In this document: positions 1-10,084 of the stretch, in pieces | Layout of the letters: every line of letters starts with the position of its first letter | How positions within the stretch are numbered: position 1 is the stretch's first letter | From: Pleurotus ostreatus/Saccharomyces cerevisiae fusant | Lineage: Eukaryota > Opisthokonta | Direction of reading: 5' to 3' | Length of the DNA: 14,889 nucleotides | Assembly: GCA_024196135.1 (NCBI GenBank) | Contig: JAMQCK010000850.1 | Span: forward strand, 1 to 14,889 | The notes under the pieces: model-generated | The model's database searches: none | What the model was told of the DNA's origin: nothing | Seen by the model: the letters and a program-made list of their open reading frames with translations, nothing else | Position numbers and translations under genes: made by a program

Positions 1-32
1 CGGCGGGCACGCGATGCAGCGAGGGTGCTGAC

Positions 33-113
33 CTTCTTGCACTCCTGGGCACATCGCTTGGGCTTGCAGCGATTGGCGTCGACGATGGCGATACGCGTGA
101 TTTTGTCGGCCAT
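33..113 (-). CDS. RLI1: RLI1/ABCE1 ribosome-recycling ATPase, first exon only (partial)
   Basis: The start codon lies at 113-111. The 27 codons that follow read [20 protein letters not shown] then CAQECKK, which matches the conserved start of RLI1/ABCE1. This is the beginning of the N-terminal 4Fe-4S ferredoxin-like domain; Cys16, Cys21 and Cys25 are the first cluster ligands. After Lys27 a GT donor (32-31, GTCAGC) opens an intron that continues past the left edge, so the domain rest and both ABC ATPase domains lie outside. In the known family, this cytosolic protein splits ribosomes after termination and is essential in yeast. It is transcribed away from PIN4, sharing the 114-996 intergenic region. 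The identification rests on a short but very distinctive sequence. The exact donor is inferred from where family similarity stops. Confidence 0.88.
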
Positions 114-996
114 GGTGTGTGGTGGGCGCCGCCGTCGAGCGCGATGATGATCAAGGTACCAAAATTTGGGACGCGGAATCGAAGGGCGGTGATTGGCCAC
201 GTGTGGCCTCCGCTCGGGTACTCGAGATCACCCATGCGTCACCGTGACGCGTTATGGTTCAACTTTTGTGGCCACAGCGATGCCACGCAATTCTTTCAAG
301 ACCCTGGGGAGGACGCAGAGACAGTTCATAGAGAGTCTCAGAAGTTTGGCGGTTGCAAGTGGCGAGCTGGCAAGGATGGAGGGCTCGGTGCCAGTGTGAG
401 GTCCGATACCAAGGATCCAAGATTCGGGCGTGAATAGACGGTTCGACTACGAGATATCCTGACAGAAATCCCTGATAACAGAAAGCCCGACCGACGCAAG
501 TCTCCCCTATTCAAGAACGTGCCAACGAGGCGTAGGGCACGAGAGCTCCCGATACAGTCCTCAAATGAAGCAATTGTTGAAGTCGGTCGTAAGGCAGGCG
601 TCAGGGCTCAAAAGCAGCGATGCTAACATCAGTCAATCAATCAAAGCATAGATGGTGTGAGGTAGTGCAGGGAAGACAGCGAGAGAAGAGCACAGCTACG
701 ACAGATCCGGTACTCTGAGCGCGAGATATAAACACCTTGAAAAACTCCGAGTAGCATCGCAGCGAGCAGGAAAAACACGCAGTTGATGGATGCTGCTGCA
801 AACACCCTCATAGAGCGCGGGTTCATAGAATACAGAGACGAGAAATGCAGGATGAATGCAAGAACAAAGGCGCAGCGCGTCCCTTCCCGTGACCGTGGCT
901 CGCTGATCCCCGAGCACGCGGCTAACGCCGAGCCCATCACCACCTTCTTTGGGTAGCCCATTGTTCTCTTCAACCATCACATCGGACTCCGTCACG
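114..996. other. Divergent intergenic region between RLI1 and PIN4
   Basis: These 883 bases hold no gene I can support. They must contain the promoters of RLI1 (minus) and PIN4 (plus). A TATA-like ATATAAA lies near 724-730 on the plus strand, about 270 bases before the PIN4 start codon; whether it is used is unknown. A short TCAATCAATCAA tract lies near 632-644. The only open frame of note is a minus-strand one at 641-961, listed separately. Confidence 0.6.
641..961 (-). CDS. Doubtful small ORF with a hydrophobic segment
   Basis: An ATG at 961-959 on the minus strand opens 106 codons that end with TGA at 641. The product starts MGYPKKVVMGSALAACSG and contains two hydrophobic stretches. One is near residues 32-45. 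The other, near residues 54-75, includes INCVFFLLAAMLLGVF and is long enough to span a membrane. I recognise no family. It lies wholly within the promoter region of PIN4, antisense to it, and has no visible intron or supporting partner. It may be a chance ORF or a small unannotated membrane protein. I list it only because it starts with ATG and has a plausible membrane segment. Confidence 0.15.
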   Translation of the reverse strand: MGYPKKVVMGSALAACSGISEPRSREGTRCAFVLAFILHFSSLYSMNPRSMRVFAAASINCVFFLLAAMLLGVFQGVYISRSEYRICRSCALLSLSSLHYLTPSML

Positions 997-1616
997 ATGG
1001 CCAAAAAGCAGGCGGAAAAGAAATCGACGGACAAGAAACCCGCGGACAATAAGAAAGGCAAGGGCCCAAAGAATGAGGACTCTGAGGAAACGTCTGGCAA
1101 AGTCAATCCTGAATTTGTTCCCCATCAGCCAGCATCCGTCTGACATCGACCGTAGGCAAAGGGCCTGAAGGCCGCGACTGCGGTCAACGTGCGACATATA
1201 CTGTGCGAGAAGCACTCGAAGGCCACGGAAGCTTTGCAGAAAATCCAGGTAAGGGCTGCTCGCGCTCGGTCTACTCGTTCTCACTTTGCGGCAGGAGGGC
1301 GTGTCTTTCAACAAAGTTGCGCAGGAATATTCTGAGGATAAGGCAAAAGGTAGGCTCAACATTTAGTTGTACTTTGTAATGGCCACTTCACTTCCCCTTT
1401 CAGCTGGCGGCAGCCTTGGCTGGATGGTACGAGGTTCCATGGTTGGTAGGTGTTTAAGACCATGTTGCAGTTCATCCGTATCGACCTACACCTTCAGGAC
1501 CCTTCCAAGAGGCAGCCTTCGCGCTCACCCCATCGACGGTTGATAAGCCCATTACATCCGGGCTTGTCAAGACGAACTTCGGCTACCACATCATCATGGT
1601 CGAGGGTCGTCGGTAG
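997..1616 (+). CDS. PIN4: Parvulin-type peptidyl-prolyl isomerase, PIN4/Par14 family
   Basis: Five exons (997-1101, 1156-1248, 1295-1349, 1404-1445, 1498-1616) join in frame to give 137 aa, close to the 131 aa of human Par14. The introns are 54, 46, 54 and 52 nt. Residues 1-40 are a Lys-rich basic tail as in Par14, where it serves nucleic-acid binding and nuclear or nucleolar targeting. Residues 44-137 are the parvulin fold. Visible landmarks are [13 protein letters not shown] (His49), EYSEDKAK (Asp81, the position equivalent to the Pin1 active-site Cys), [19 protein letters not shown], and [12 protein letters not shown] (His129) at the C-terminus. There is no WW domain, which separates it from Pin1/Ess1. 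The family catalyses prolyl cis-trans isomerisation and is linked to pre-rRNA processing. One oddity is Ser88 where the family usually has Asp in GGDLGW. An in-frame ATG-less extension exists upstream, but 997 is the first sensible ATG. Confidence 0.93.
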
Positions 1617-1758
1617 ACCAAGACGGCCCCATTCTTCACTCCCATCGTCCGATCATCGCTTACACCCTCGCTCAATCAACGATAACGAAACCCGCGAGTC
1701 TATTGCGAAAATATGAACAATGTAACATAACTCGGATATCCCGATAAAGATGCAACCC

Positions 1759-1764
1759 AATAAA
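1759..1764 (+). terminator. Possible polyadenylation signal of PIN4
   Basis: AATAAA occurs 143 bases after the PIN4 stop codon and 60 bases before the convergent SNT1 stop codon at 1824. The position fits a 3'-end signal for PIN4. Fungal signals are loose, so this is suggestive only. No equivalent is obvious on the minus strand for SNT1. Confidence 0.4.
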
Positions 1765-1823
1765 GACGAGAGTGCGCGGAGGGTATGAGTGGTACAAGAT
1801 GGGAAAGAGAACTGACTCAGAAA

Positions 1824-4800
1824 TCACTTCACTGGCGGTGTCTTCGAAGGCGCTGACGCTGCCCCGGATGGTTTATTAGAGGCTCCGTTCGGCTGGGAAG
1901 GTGCAGCTGGTTGCGACGATCCAGCAGGTGCCTTCGATGATCCAGCCGCCGTCGACGCTCCTGGCGCCATTGTCTGCGACGCTCCAGCCGCCGTCGATGC
2001 TCCCTGCGCCGGCGTCTGCGCTTGCGAGAGTGGCGCCATAGGCGGATACCCCGGATACCCCCCAATCCCAGGAAACGGCGGCGGCCAATAGTCCCTCGGG
2101 TAGTACTCCGGATACCGCGCGTAGTGCATCGGCGGAGGAGGGTACATCGGGGACTGCATGTAGGGCGGGATGTGGGGCATGGGGATGGTGCCGGGCTGCA
2201 TTTGCATGGTGTTGGGTTGCATTTGCATAGTGTTAGGGGGCACCGTCATAGGCATAGTGCCATGCTGCATTGGCATGCCGCCGTACATCGCGTAGGGATG
2301 CATGTTTGTCGTCGGCGCTGGAGTTTTGGTGGTGGTAGACGCGACCTTGGTGGTGGTCGTAGACTTCGACGCGTCCGAGTCGGTCTTCGCGTTCGCGTCC
2401 GCCGATTTGGTGCCCATGCTTTGCGCGATACTGCTGAGGACCATGTTGTTCTGACAGACCATGGTGACATCTGCGACGGTCTGTAATAGCAATGAGCGCC
2501 AGCGGAATATATGGGCGGAGAATCACCCACCTTCCCGGGCATGGCACCGGCTATGCGATCAAAGTTCATCCCGTGTTCTTGTAGCAGTACGAGGAGCGTC
2601 GCTATAGGCCACTTCTATAAGTCTGACAAAAGAAGCTCGAGGGAGCACCACTGCTCACCCGTATCCGCGTCTGTCCACCCCGCAGGGTTCATAATGACTG
2701 GCGCTGAAGTCGCCGCGGGAGACGACGTCGAAGGCGGAGGGAGGGGCTTGGACCCCGCGGCCTCCTCCATGTCGTCGTCGATGATCTCCGCCGACTTCTT
2801 GTACTTCTTTCCAGGTCTCTTAAAGCGCTTTGCTGGGCGAATCTTCGATGCAATTCAGGTTAGATGTATTCTCACCCAACAACTGACCAAAGGCAACGCA
2901 CCGAAGCAGCGCCATCATCCAGCTCTTCTATGGTCTTAGACGAAGAAGAAGAAGGCAATGGCGGCGTTGGCTTTGGAGCAGGGATCATGGGTAGCAGCAG
3001 AGATTGCGCAACGACTGAGACGGACGGCGGAGGCGCTGCATCGGGCTTAGTGGACCCAGCGTCGTCAGGCCCGGCTTCAGGCTGAGGAGTTGCCTGGTTC
3101 GATAGCACAGGCGTCGCCGCTTTGCTTGCTTCTGGTGACGCCTGTCGACTAGGCTGTGCAGACCTAACCGCGCTCGCAGGTCCCTTCGACACAGGCACCT
3201 TCCTTCGCCTCGTCGCCCGCCCCGTGCCCTCCGGCTCCGGTGTCGCCGTCGCCGATGTCCCCGTCTCTGCATGCGACGCCGCCCGCCTCGCGGACGTCCT
3301 CCTCGCCTCCGTCGCAATCACCTGTGCCCTCCGCGTCCTCCTCGTCGCAATCGGGCCCTTCACCTCCTCCCGCACCTCCGCGTCGTGCTGCGCTATGTCC
3401 GCCAACAGCGCATTCCCCTTCCGCTTTCCCATCCTCCGCCCCCCGCGCTTCTTGGGCCCATACGTCGTGACCGCCTTCCGGAAGTCGAGCAGCTGCTTCT
3501 TGTGCAGGTAGTAAAAGTCCACACACTGCTCCGCCGTCTTATTCGGCAGCTTGTCCGCGATGTAGCCAAACTGCTTCGGCGTCTGCGCGTACTGCCTGAG
3601 CATGATATCGCGCTCCTCCGGCGACCAGTCGTGAATGCCCGTCTCCGGCGCGTAGTACTCCTCTGGGTCGTACACGCGCAGGTTGTTGTCGTTGTACGAG
3701 TAGGGCACGTGCCCCTGCGTGACGGAGATCATGTCCGGAATGGTGGCCTGGTTCCGCTGAGAGACGATGTCCGGGTTCGTTGCCTCGTCGACGCTCAGGC
3801 TCGCAATGATCTGCTCCATCTCGAGGTCGGAGCGGATGGTGTCGCCGAGCGCGGCGTTGCGCCGGGTCGACCGCCCGTGCGTGATCTCCGGCTCGGCCAT
3901 CTCGCGCGCCTGCGCATCCAGCTTCGCGCAATGTCGCTTCCACCGCTCGTTCAGCGCGAGATACTCCTCGCGCAGCCGCTGCTGCTTGGTCGTCAGCATC
4001 GTATTCAGGTTCTCCATAAGATTCTCCAGAGTGGTCCCGATGCCGTCGTCGTCTGGTCGCTGCGCAATGGGTTCGGATATCTCCTTCACCAAGGTCTTCG
4101 GGGAGGTTGGCACGCGGTAGGCTACTTGGGGGTGCGTGATGGCCAGATTACCAGCCAGCACGGCCTCATTGCGATCCGCTCGTGTCTGGTCGTGGTACAG
4201 GAGATGATCAATGACAAACGCGCGAAGGCCGTCATCAACGGTGCTGGGCTCGACATCGTCCCCCACCTCATCATCATAAGAAGGAATGGGAGGAATAGTG
4301 GAAAGGAGTGTTCCTGGTGAACCCTTGCTTCTCGCCTCGTTCGGCTGCACACGGATGGTGACATCCGCTGGCGGGTCGGGCTCGATCGTTGGAGGCGTCG
4401 GTGTATGAACCCGAGAGCTTGCAGCTGAATCCCTCGGTGTCGGTATATGGTCAGGACGATCTACACGGCGCAACGTATGTAAGCTGTGCTATCCAATCAA
4501 AGAGAGAACAGGACCATACCTTGCCTCGATGACAACCCAGTTTCCGCGTATACTACGTCTACTTGAGCGACGGCCTTCGTTGTTGCAGCCGCATTCGTGA
4601 CAGTAACATCAGCCGCGGAAGCTTCAGATGTAATTGGAGTTGGCAATGCCTCAGAAGCATTCGGGGTCGGCAAGGCGCCTTCAGAAGTGAGCGGCGTAGG
4701 AAGGGCGCCCCCAAGCTGCGAAGGCGCATCAAGTTCCAAACCAGGAAATGCATCAGGTTGAGGCGTAGAAGGCTTCACAGACGCCCTTGAGGACGCAATG

Positions 4801-6216
4801 CTCGACCGAGAAAGAGGGCGGGTTGGCGGTGGCGGAGTAGCGTCTTTTGGCGGCATCGCAGAAGTAGAAGCCTTCGGTGGCATAGGAGTAGGGTCCTTTG
4901 GCGGCACCGCAGGAGCAGGCGTCCGCGAAGACGCGCGCGAGGATTGGATACTGTCCGGATCATCGTCCACGACGCTACTAGGTTTGGGTGATCGCGAGGG
5001 CGAAGGGATCGGAGGAGCCTGCCCTTCGGATATCTCGCCGGGCGACTTCGGTGAGATCTTGGGCGCAGGCGCAAATGCGGGCGCTGGCTGCTTGGATTCC
5101 TGGCGCTGCGTTGTGACGAACTCTCCCTTGACAGCAGGTTTCGCAGGAAGCGGAGGAGGCGCGTCAGGTTTGACTGCAGGCCGAGGCGGCAGGGATGCAG
5201 CAGGCGAAGGCAGCGCACCATTCCGCTGAGACGATTGAGAAGGGCGACGCGACGGAGAGGAGGGATCGCCCTGTTTAGAGATCGATCCGGGACGGATGGG
5301 CAAGCTAGGTCGATTGGAAGGCCCATTGGTGCGTAAGGTAGCCCCGGATGCAGCGCGGTCACGACCACGAGACGACGCGGAGCTGATGGAGTCACGACCG
5401 CGAGGGCGCCCTTCTTGAGAGAAGCGACGATTAGTAGCAGTAGGACTTTGCAGCGAGTTCGATCTGAGAGACCATAATGAGATATGTATTCATGCGCGAC
5501 GGTTCTGACCTACCGAGAATGAGCGTTTTTCCAGCTTTCTGATGGTTCGAAGCTGGCGGATCTATCGCGAGAGGGTTCGCCCATGCGGATGGGCTCGTTA
5601 ACGGGAGGTGGACGCCTCGGCGCAGGCATATATGGGACAAACTCTTCAGCAGGAAGTGCTGGCTCGCCCAATGGTCGCGAAGGGGGGTAATGACCCCAGG
5701 CATCACGCGGAGCAGCTACATCTCTCGGATCCCAAGAGGTCGCGTAGTCAGGAGCATATCCCTCCTCCGGAGGATACCAAGGATCCGCAGGCGGTGGCGG
5801 TGGTGGGTAGTACCGAGGCCGTCCACGATAGTACTCATCCCAGGGATCATAGTAGTGCCGCGCTGCAGGCGCCGCACGCGAAGTCGGAAAATCCCGCTCG
5901 ACATCTACTGGCCGGTAGTCAGGCCAGGCAGCGCTTTCGCGGTGAGCAGTCCATTGACCTTCATATGCATCATACTCTGCGCCCCGGGGCGGCGGTCCGT
6001 AGGGCGGCGGGCCTGGTGGAGCGAGGGGCGGCGTATGCCGAGGAAAAGAAGAGCGCCTCTAAAAAGACGAACAAGTCAGTTTCAATCGGATAGGCGCGCG
6101 TATCTGCCACTTTTGTTTTCAATACTAACATAAGACGGCGAGGGTGCGCCACGATAGTCGTAATACGATGAGCGAGGGCCCAAAGGGGGGTCTTCGCGCG
6201 GTAGCCGTGACGCCAT
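1824..6216 (-). CDS. SNT1: Snt1/NCoR-type corepressor with two SANT domains
   Basis: Seven exons (6216-6130, 6058-5514, 5463-4520, 4460-2902, 2842-2659, 2601-2531, 2480-1824) join in frame to 1348 aa. The introns are 50-71 nt. The ATG at 6216 follows an in-frame TAA 12 bases upstream, so the start is well fixed. Residues 40-210 are rich in Tyr, Trp, Arg and Pro. Residues 265-520 are Pro/Ser-rich with many PxxP motifs and a triple ALPTPxxSE repeat (464-491). A helical, probably coiled-coil segment lies near 671-716. SANT1 is near 801-851 (DWSPEERDIMLRQYAQTPKQ, then AEQCVDFYYLHKKQ), followed by a basic KKRGGRRMGKRKG tract. SANT2 is near 1100-1148 (GWTDADTATLLVLLQEHGMN). The C-terminus is Met/Pro/Tyr-rich, then Ala/Ser-rich. 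In the known family, yeast Snt1 scaffolds the Set3 deacetylase complex and NCoR SANT1 activates HDAC3. Nuclear corepressor function here is inferred from the SANT pair. Confidence 0.9.
1941..2010 (-). repeat. Imperfect 28-bp direct repeat, 42 bp apart, in SNT1 last exon
   Basis: The plus strand has two near-identical 28-base copies at 1941-1968 and 1983-2010, both beginning TCCAGCCGCCGTCGA. They encode the repeated GASTAAG segment of the Ala/Ser-rich tail. The 42-base offset keeps the frame, so they look like a coding-length duplication in a disordered tail. Confidence 0.7.
2197..2238 (-). repeat. 21-bp tandem duplication in SNT1 last exon
   Basis: Two adjacent 21-base units (2197-2217 and 2218-2238), both beginning TGCATTTGCAT and differing at two positions, encode the peptide NTMQMQP twice. 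This is an in-frame tandem duplication in the Met/Pro-rich part of the corepressor tail. Confidence 0.8.
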
Positions 6217-6633
6217 ATAAGGACTTTATCCGCTCAATTTGTCGCGAATGGCCCAATAAGCAGAGCGGATTTGGATGAAAAATGCGAGGCTTAGCGGGCG
6301 CAAAAGGCAAGAGTGGCGTCGGAAGCCTTGTTGAGGGTCGGAAGCAACCAGGTTTATCGTTTGTTGACACAACACAAACAAACCGGCATCGTCGGCATGC
6401 CGGCCCGGCGATCGGCGGACACGCCAACTTCGAACTTCAACGTGTGCATCGCCGTCAGCGCGGTCGAACGACAGTGCCGCGAGCGCGCCGTGTTTCCCTC
6501 TCGAACTCTCATTTTGCTTTGGGAATCGCGATTGGGAACTATCATACGAAACAACACGTGAGCACCCCTTGCCCAGCGGAACTTCCCGAATGACCCTTGT
6601 GCATCGGAAGGTTGTCATTGACCATCCTTCGGC
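6217..6633. promoter_or_regulatory. Divergent promoter region of SNT1 and the CNH-protein gene
   Basis: These 417 bases separate two divergent start codons, so both promoters should be here. A GC-rich block at 6383-6420 has several CGG triplets and the perfect 10-base palindrome CGGCATGCCG (6393-6402). Such CGG/CCG arrangements can be sites for fungal Zn2Cys6 regulators, but no regulator is implied by the sequence alone. No clear TATA box serves either gene. Confidence 0.5.
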
Positions 6634-7997
6634 ATGGCCTACGCACCGGAAGTGCCTTCCAATGACGTCCCACCGTACCTTATGCAAGACCTGGTGTCAG
6701 CGGTGACCCGAGATCTGGGTGTGTCAAATATGGACAAAACTGACAAAAGCAGAGCGTTGATCAACTGTCGAAAGGCTCCGACGTGACCATAACGTGTGCG
6801 CAAGCTCTAGGTAAGTATGCAATTACTCGATGGACAATTGAGTCTCATACAGTGTAGGAACGGAGGTCTACATAGGTTGCTCGAATGGCCAGCTTATGCG
6901 ATATGCATTGCAAGCGAACAATCCTGACGAGGTTTGACACACACTCTCTGCGCTCGCCCGCCCTCCCTCATGTCGCTCCAAGCCCATGAGCTACGACCTG
7001 GTATCAAGACAGAACATTACGGCCGATAAGCCGGTCGAAGACATCGTCTTGGTCCCCAGCATCTTCCGCGCTTTGGTCTTCGCAGGTACCGCTGCTCTTT
7101 TGCGGCGCGTGGTGTTTTCTAACCAATTCATTCAGACCGCCAACTTAGCATATACACCCTCCCATCGCTCGAGATGACTGCAATCAAGCCTATACGCAAT
7201 GCCGTCACCTTTGCCGTCGACAACGACCATCTGCGACGACCAGCACCTGACGACAACCAGCTCGTTCCCGTCGCTCTGACCATCGTCAAGCGCAGCGGCC
7301 TCGCGCTCTTCACTCTGAGCGATAGGCTCTTCTACCAACAGGTTCGTCTCATTTACCTTCCCTCCTACTTCTCGCATCTCACACCCACCCTACCTAATCC
7401 CCAGGAAATCCCCTTCCAAGGCGGCCTCGTCGCCCGGCGCATCGGCCAGTCCCTCTGCGTCGCCGACAAAGAGTTCTTCAGCATCGTCAACCTCGAGCAG
7501 TCCGTCGCCTTCCAGATCATGCCCGTCAACCAGGTCATGGATGACAAGCCCATCAAGCCGCTCGTGCTCGAGATCCACGGGGAGGACGAGTATTTGGTGG
7601 TGTCGTGGATGGGCGCGAGCGCGATGGGGGTGTTCATCAATACGAATGGGGACCCGGTGCGGGGGACGCTGGAGTATGAGGAGTATCCGGTGTCGGTTTG
7701 TGAGTGTTGGGTGGCTGTCTTCGGTGCGGAGAATGGTTCGCTGATTGATGCCCACCAGGCATGGACTTCCCATACATCGTCGCCGTGCTGCCGAACAACA
7801 CGATTGTGGTACACAACATCGAGACGCAGAGCGTCGTGCAAACCATCCCGGTGCCAGAGAATCTGCACGTCCGCGCACTCGTGTCGTGCTTGGAGGGATA
7901 TCTGGTCCCGTCGAATATGGAGACGGAGAAGATGCGCAAGACGTCGGTGCGCTTGTTGAGGGAGCCGTCGCCAGCACCGCCTACTGTAGAGGAGTAG
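6634..7997 (+). CDS. CNH-domain protein, VPS3/TGFBRAP1-like, N-terminal part only
   Basis: Seven exons (6634-6702, 6753-6810, 6858-6931, 6983-7085, 7136-7341, 7405-7699, 7759-7997) join in frame to 347 aa, with introns of 47-63 nt. The protein looks like the N-terminal citron-homology (CNH) beta-propeller of VPS3/TGFBRAP1 and VPS39 proteins. Landmarks are EVYIGCSNGQLMRYALQ (45-61), LSIYTLPSLEM (105-115), AIKPIRNAVTFAVDNDH (117-133), the segment ending DRLFYQQ (164-170), and GEDEYLVVSWMGASAMGVFI in exon 6. Known relatives are CORVET/HOPS tethering subunits of about 850-1000 aa that act on endosomes and vacuoles and carry long helical C-terminal domains. Here a stop follows PSPAPPTVEE and the PIG-S gene starts 206 bases later, so that part is absent. 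The first intron (donor GTGACC) and third (donor GTTTGA) use weak donors and were chosen because they alone keep frame and similarity. VPS3 rather than VPS39 is my best guess. Confidence 0.75.
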
Positions 7998-8203
7998 ATT
8001 CATATTGCCATATGTACTTCTCTATTCCGCGCCCCTAGTCCTGCATATACTTCTTGAACCATAAGAAAGCGCAGACGACAGCACAATCTAGTGGCAGGAC
8101 AGGCGCACGTCCGAACCGTGCGACTTTTCCGGCCCGCGCCGACCATATCCGGCATGCGGTCACGTTGCACTTCGGCCGCAACTGTCACCTGCTGGGATCC
8201 CTC

Positions 8204-10084
8204 ATGTGCAACAACGGTCCTCCCAATCCTTCAGCACCCTCATACAATGACTTCTCTTCAAGGGACCTCCCAGAACAACCCGACTCCCCCCTAAAAGACC
8301 CCTCCAAAATTCACTACCAGGCCAACCACGTGCGCCGGCTCATCATCGCGTCCTACTGGCTCGTCATCGTCCTCGCGCTGCCGCTGTGGTGGCGGACGAC
8401 GAGTATCGAGCGGTTGGGGTTGCCGCAGGGGAGGATAAGTGCTTTGGGTGATAAGTTATTGCGGTTTAGCATAGGGTTGAGTGTCGGTGATGGCATAAGT
8501 GCGGAGAACGAGAGGGTGCAGGAGGCGCTGGAGAGGCCGGCGTTCAAGGAGCGGCTGGCTGGGGAGGGTGTGGATGTGCGTGTTGCAGGGGTCGAGGACT
8601 CTGGTGAGAAATACTTCATTCATACTGAGGGACGTGGTCTCTGAATGTGGACAGACTACAAGGTTCTCTTCCATGATGGCGAGGACACGTACGTAGAAGG
8701 GCGGAGCGTGTCCTTCCCTAAAGGAACCAATGACGGTCAGTAATTTCTCTGTGTTCGCTTGCTTGGCTGATCTCGTGTCAATAGACACCGTCCTTGACGT
8801 ACTGACCTCTCTTATCGTGCCGCACGTGGTCGACCGACGACACGAGCAGCATATCGTGCCCTTCGCACCTCGGTATCAGCTATCCTTTTCTTTGCTGAAC
8901 GAAGACGCGGCGGATGGTACCAGTATGCTTTCTTGGCCGATACGAGAGAATATCAGGAGTAAGTTCGCATGCCGACTCTTTTCAAGCTCACACTCATCGT
9001 CGCGCAGGACACCTTACACCGACTTTAAACGACCTCGCCAACCTCTATAACTTCACCATCGAGAGTCAGGTCCAGTTCCATGCGCCTCTTGCTTTCGAGC
9101 CGTTACCCTTACGGCCAGAGGGGATCTCAGAGGCGACCGACGCACAAGACGCTGCAAACGAAGAGAAACTCGAAGCCAATGGGGCCGGCTTGACACCCGA
9201 GCAACTCACCGTCTTCGTCAACTCGGCAGAGTGGTCCTTGTGTAAGCGCATCTACCCACTGGCCTCTTCACTCACACTGACGATTTGGTTCCTCCCTCAG
9301 CGTCCAGCGTCTCCAACGACCCCGTCCTTCACTTCTTGCTCTTCGTGCCTAAGCGCCCTCTACACATCCTCACCGACTCCGGGGAGCCCTCTCCCTCCCG
9401 CGCTTTCCTTATCCCCCAATGGGGTGGGATCGTCCTCGCGGACACGGACCTTCTCACCGCCGACCCTGCAGCGCAAGTAGCTGCTGGCCACGCAGCTCAA
9501 GTGGATGCCGCCTTCGCGACCTTCCGCGCCCAACTTGTCACCCTCCTCGGCGTACCACAACTACCTGCTGGCGTCACCGCGCGCGTACCCTCGGGGCACA
9601 TAACCGCGTGGCAAGCCGATGCCCTCCTCCGCCGACGAGCGAGGGAGAGCGCGCAGGAGGCGCGAGACACGCTGAGCAGTATCTCGCGCTTGGTGGACCA
9701 AATTGAGAATATGCCGGTTGGTGCACGCGTCCGGGACGATGTGCAGGGAGCGTTGCAGGCGTTGGAGATGGTACGATTGACATTCCTTTCATATATCAAC
9801 ACCCCGCCACACACTATACCCTACAAACGCTAACGCTCACCCCACAGGCCTACTCCTCTGCCTCCGCCTCCATGCTCTCCGCCTTCCAGCACGCCGCCCA
9901 CGCGACCGTGCTCGCCTCGCGGGCGTTCTTCAGCCCGGGGATGTTGCAGCTGCTGTACTTCCCGCCGGAGCATATATATGCGGTGTACATGCCGCTGTTC
10001 GCGAGCGCGCTAATTCCGCTGTTGGCGACGGCGGTGCGAGAGTTGAAGGCGTGGAGGAGGGAGCGTGCGACACCAGTGGCATAG
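8204..10084 (+). CDS. GPI17: GPI transamidase subunit PIG-S/Gpi17
   Basis: Six exons (8204-8603, 8655-8735, 8785-8958, 9008-9241, 9301-9770, 9848-10084) join in frame to 531 aa, close to yeast Gpi17 (534) and human PIG-S (555). Introns are 51, 49, 49, 59 and 77 nt. ATG 8204 is the first ATG in the open frame. A short cytosolic N-terminus with DPSKIHYQANHVRR leads into a first membrane segment near 46-63 (IASYWLVIVLALPLWW), the hallmark start of PIG-S. The lumenal domain follows, including HFLLFVPKRPLHIL and AFLIPQWGGIVLAD. A second membrane segment lies near 496-517 (YAVYMPLFASALIPLLATAV), followed by a short basic tail. The family belongs to the ER complex that transfers preassembled GPI anchors to proteins, with Gpi8, Gaa1, Gpi16 and Gab1. 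Gpi17 is not the catalytic subunit. It lies 206 bases downstream of the CNH gene on the same strand. The reading frame is intact. Confidence 0.93.

Noticed and set aside
2022..2486. 154-codon His/Arg-rich plus-strand frame
   Set aside because: It is antisense to the low-complexity SNT1 last exon; the His/Arg richness mirrors the Met/Pro codons.
3271..4320. 349-codon open frame on the plus strand, Arg/Leu/Val-rich
   Set aside because: It lies wholly antisense to the large SNT1 exon, and its composition is what a GC-rich coding exon gives on the opposite strand. It has no domain and no true ATG context.
5608..6133. Overlapping plus-strand open frames of about 150-160 codons
   Set aside because: They are antisense shadows of SNT1 exon 2, whose minus-strand frame is fixed by clean splice junctions on both sides.
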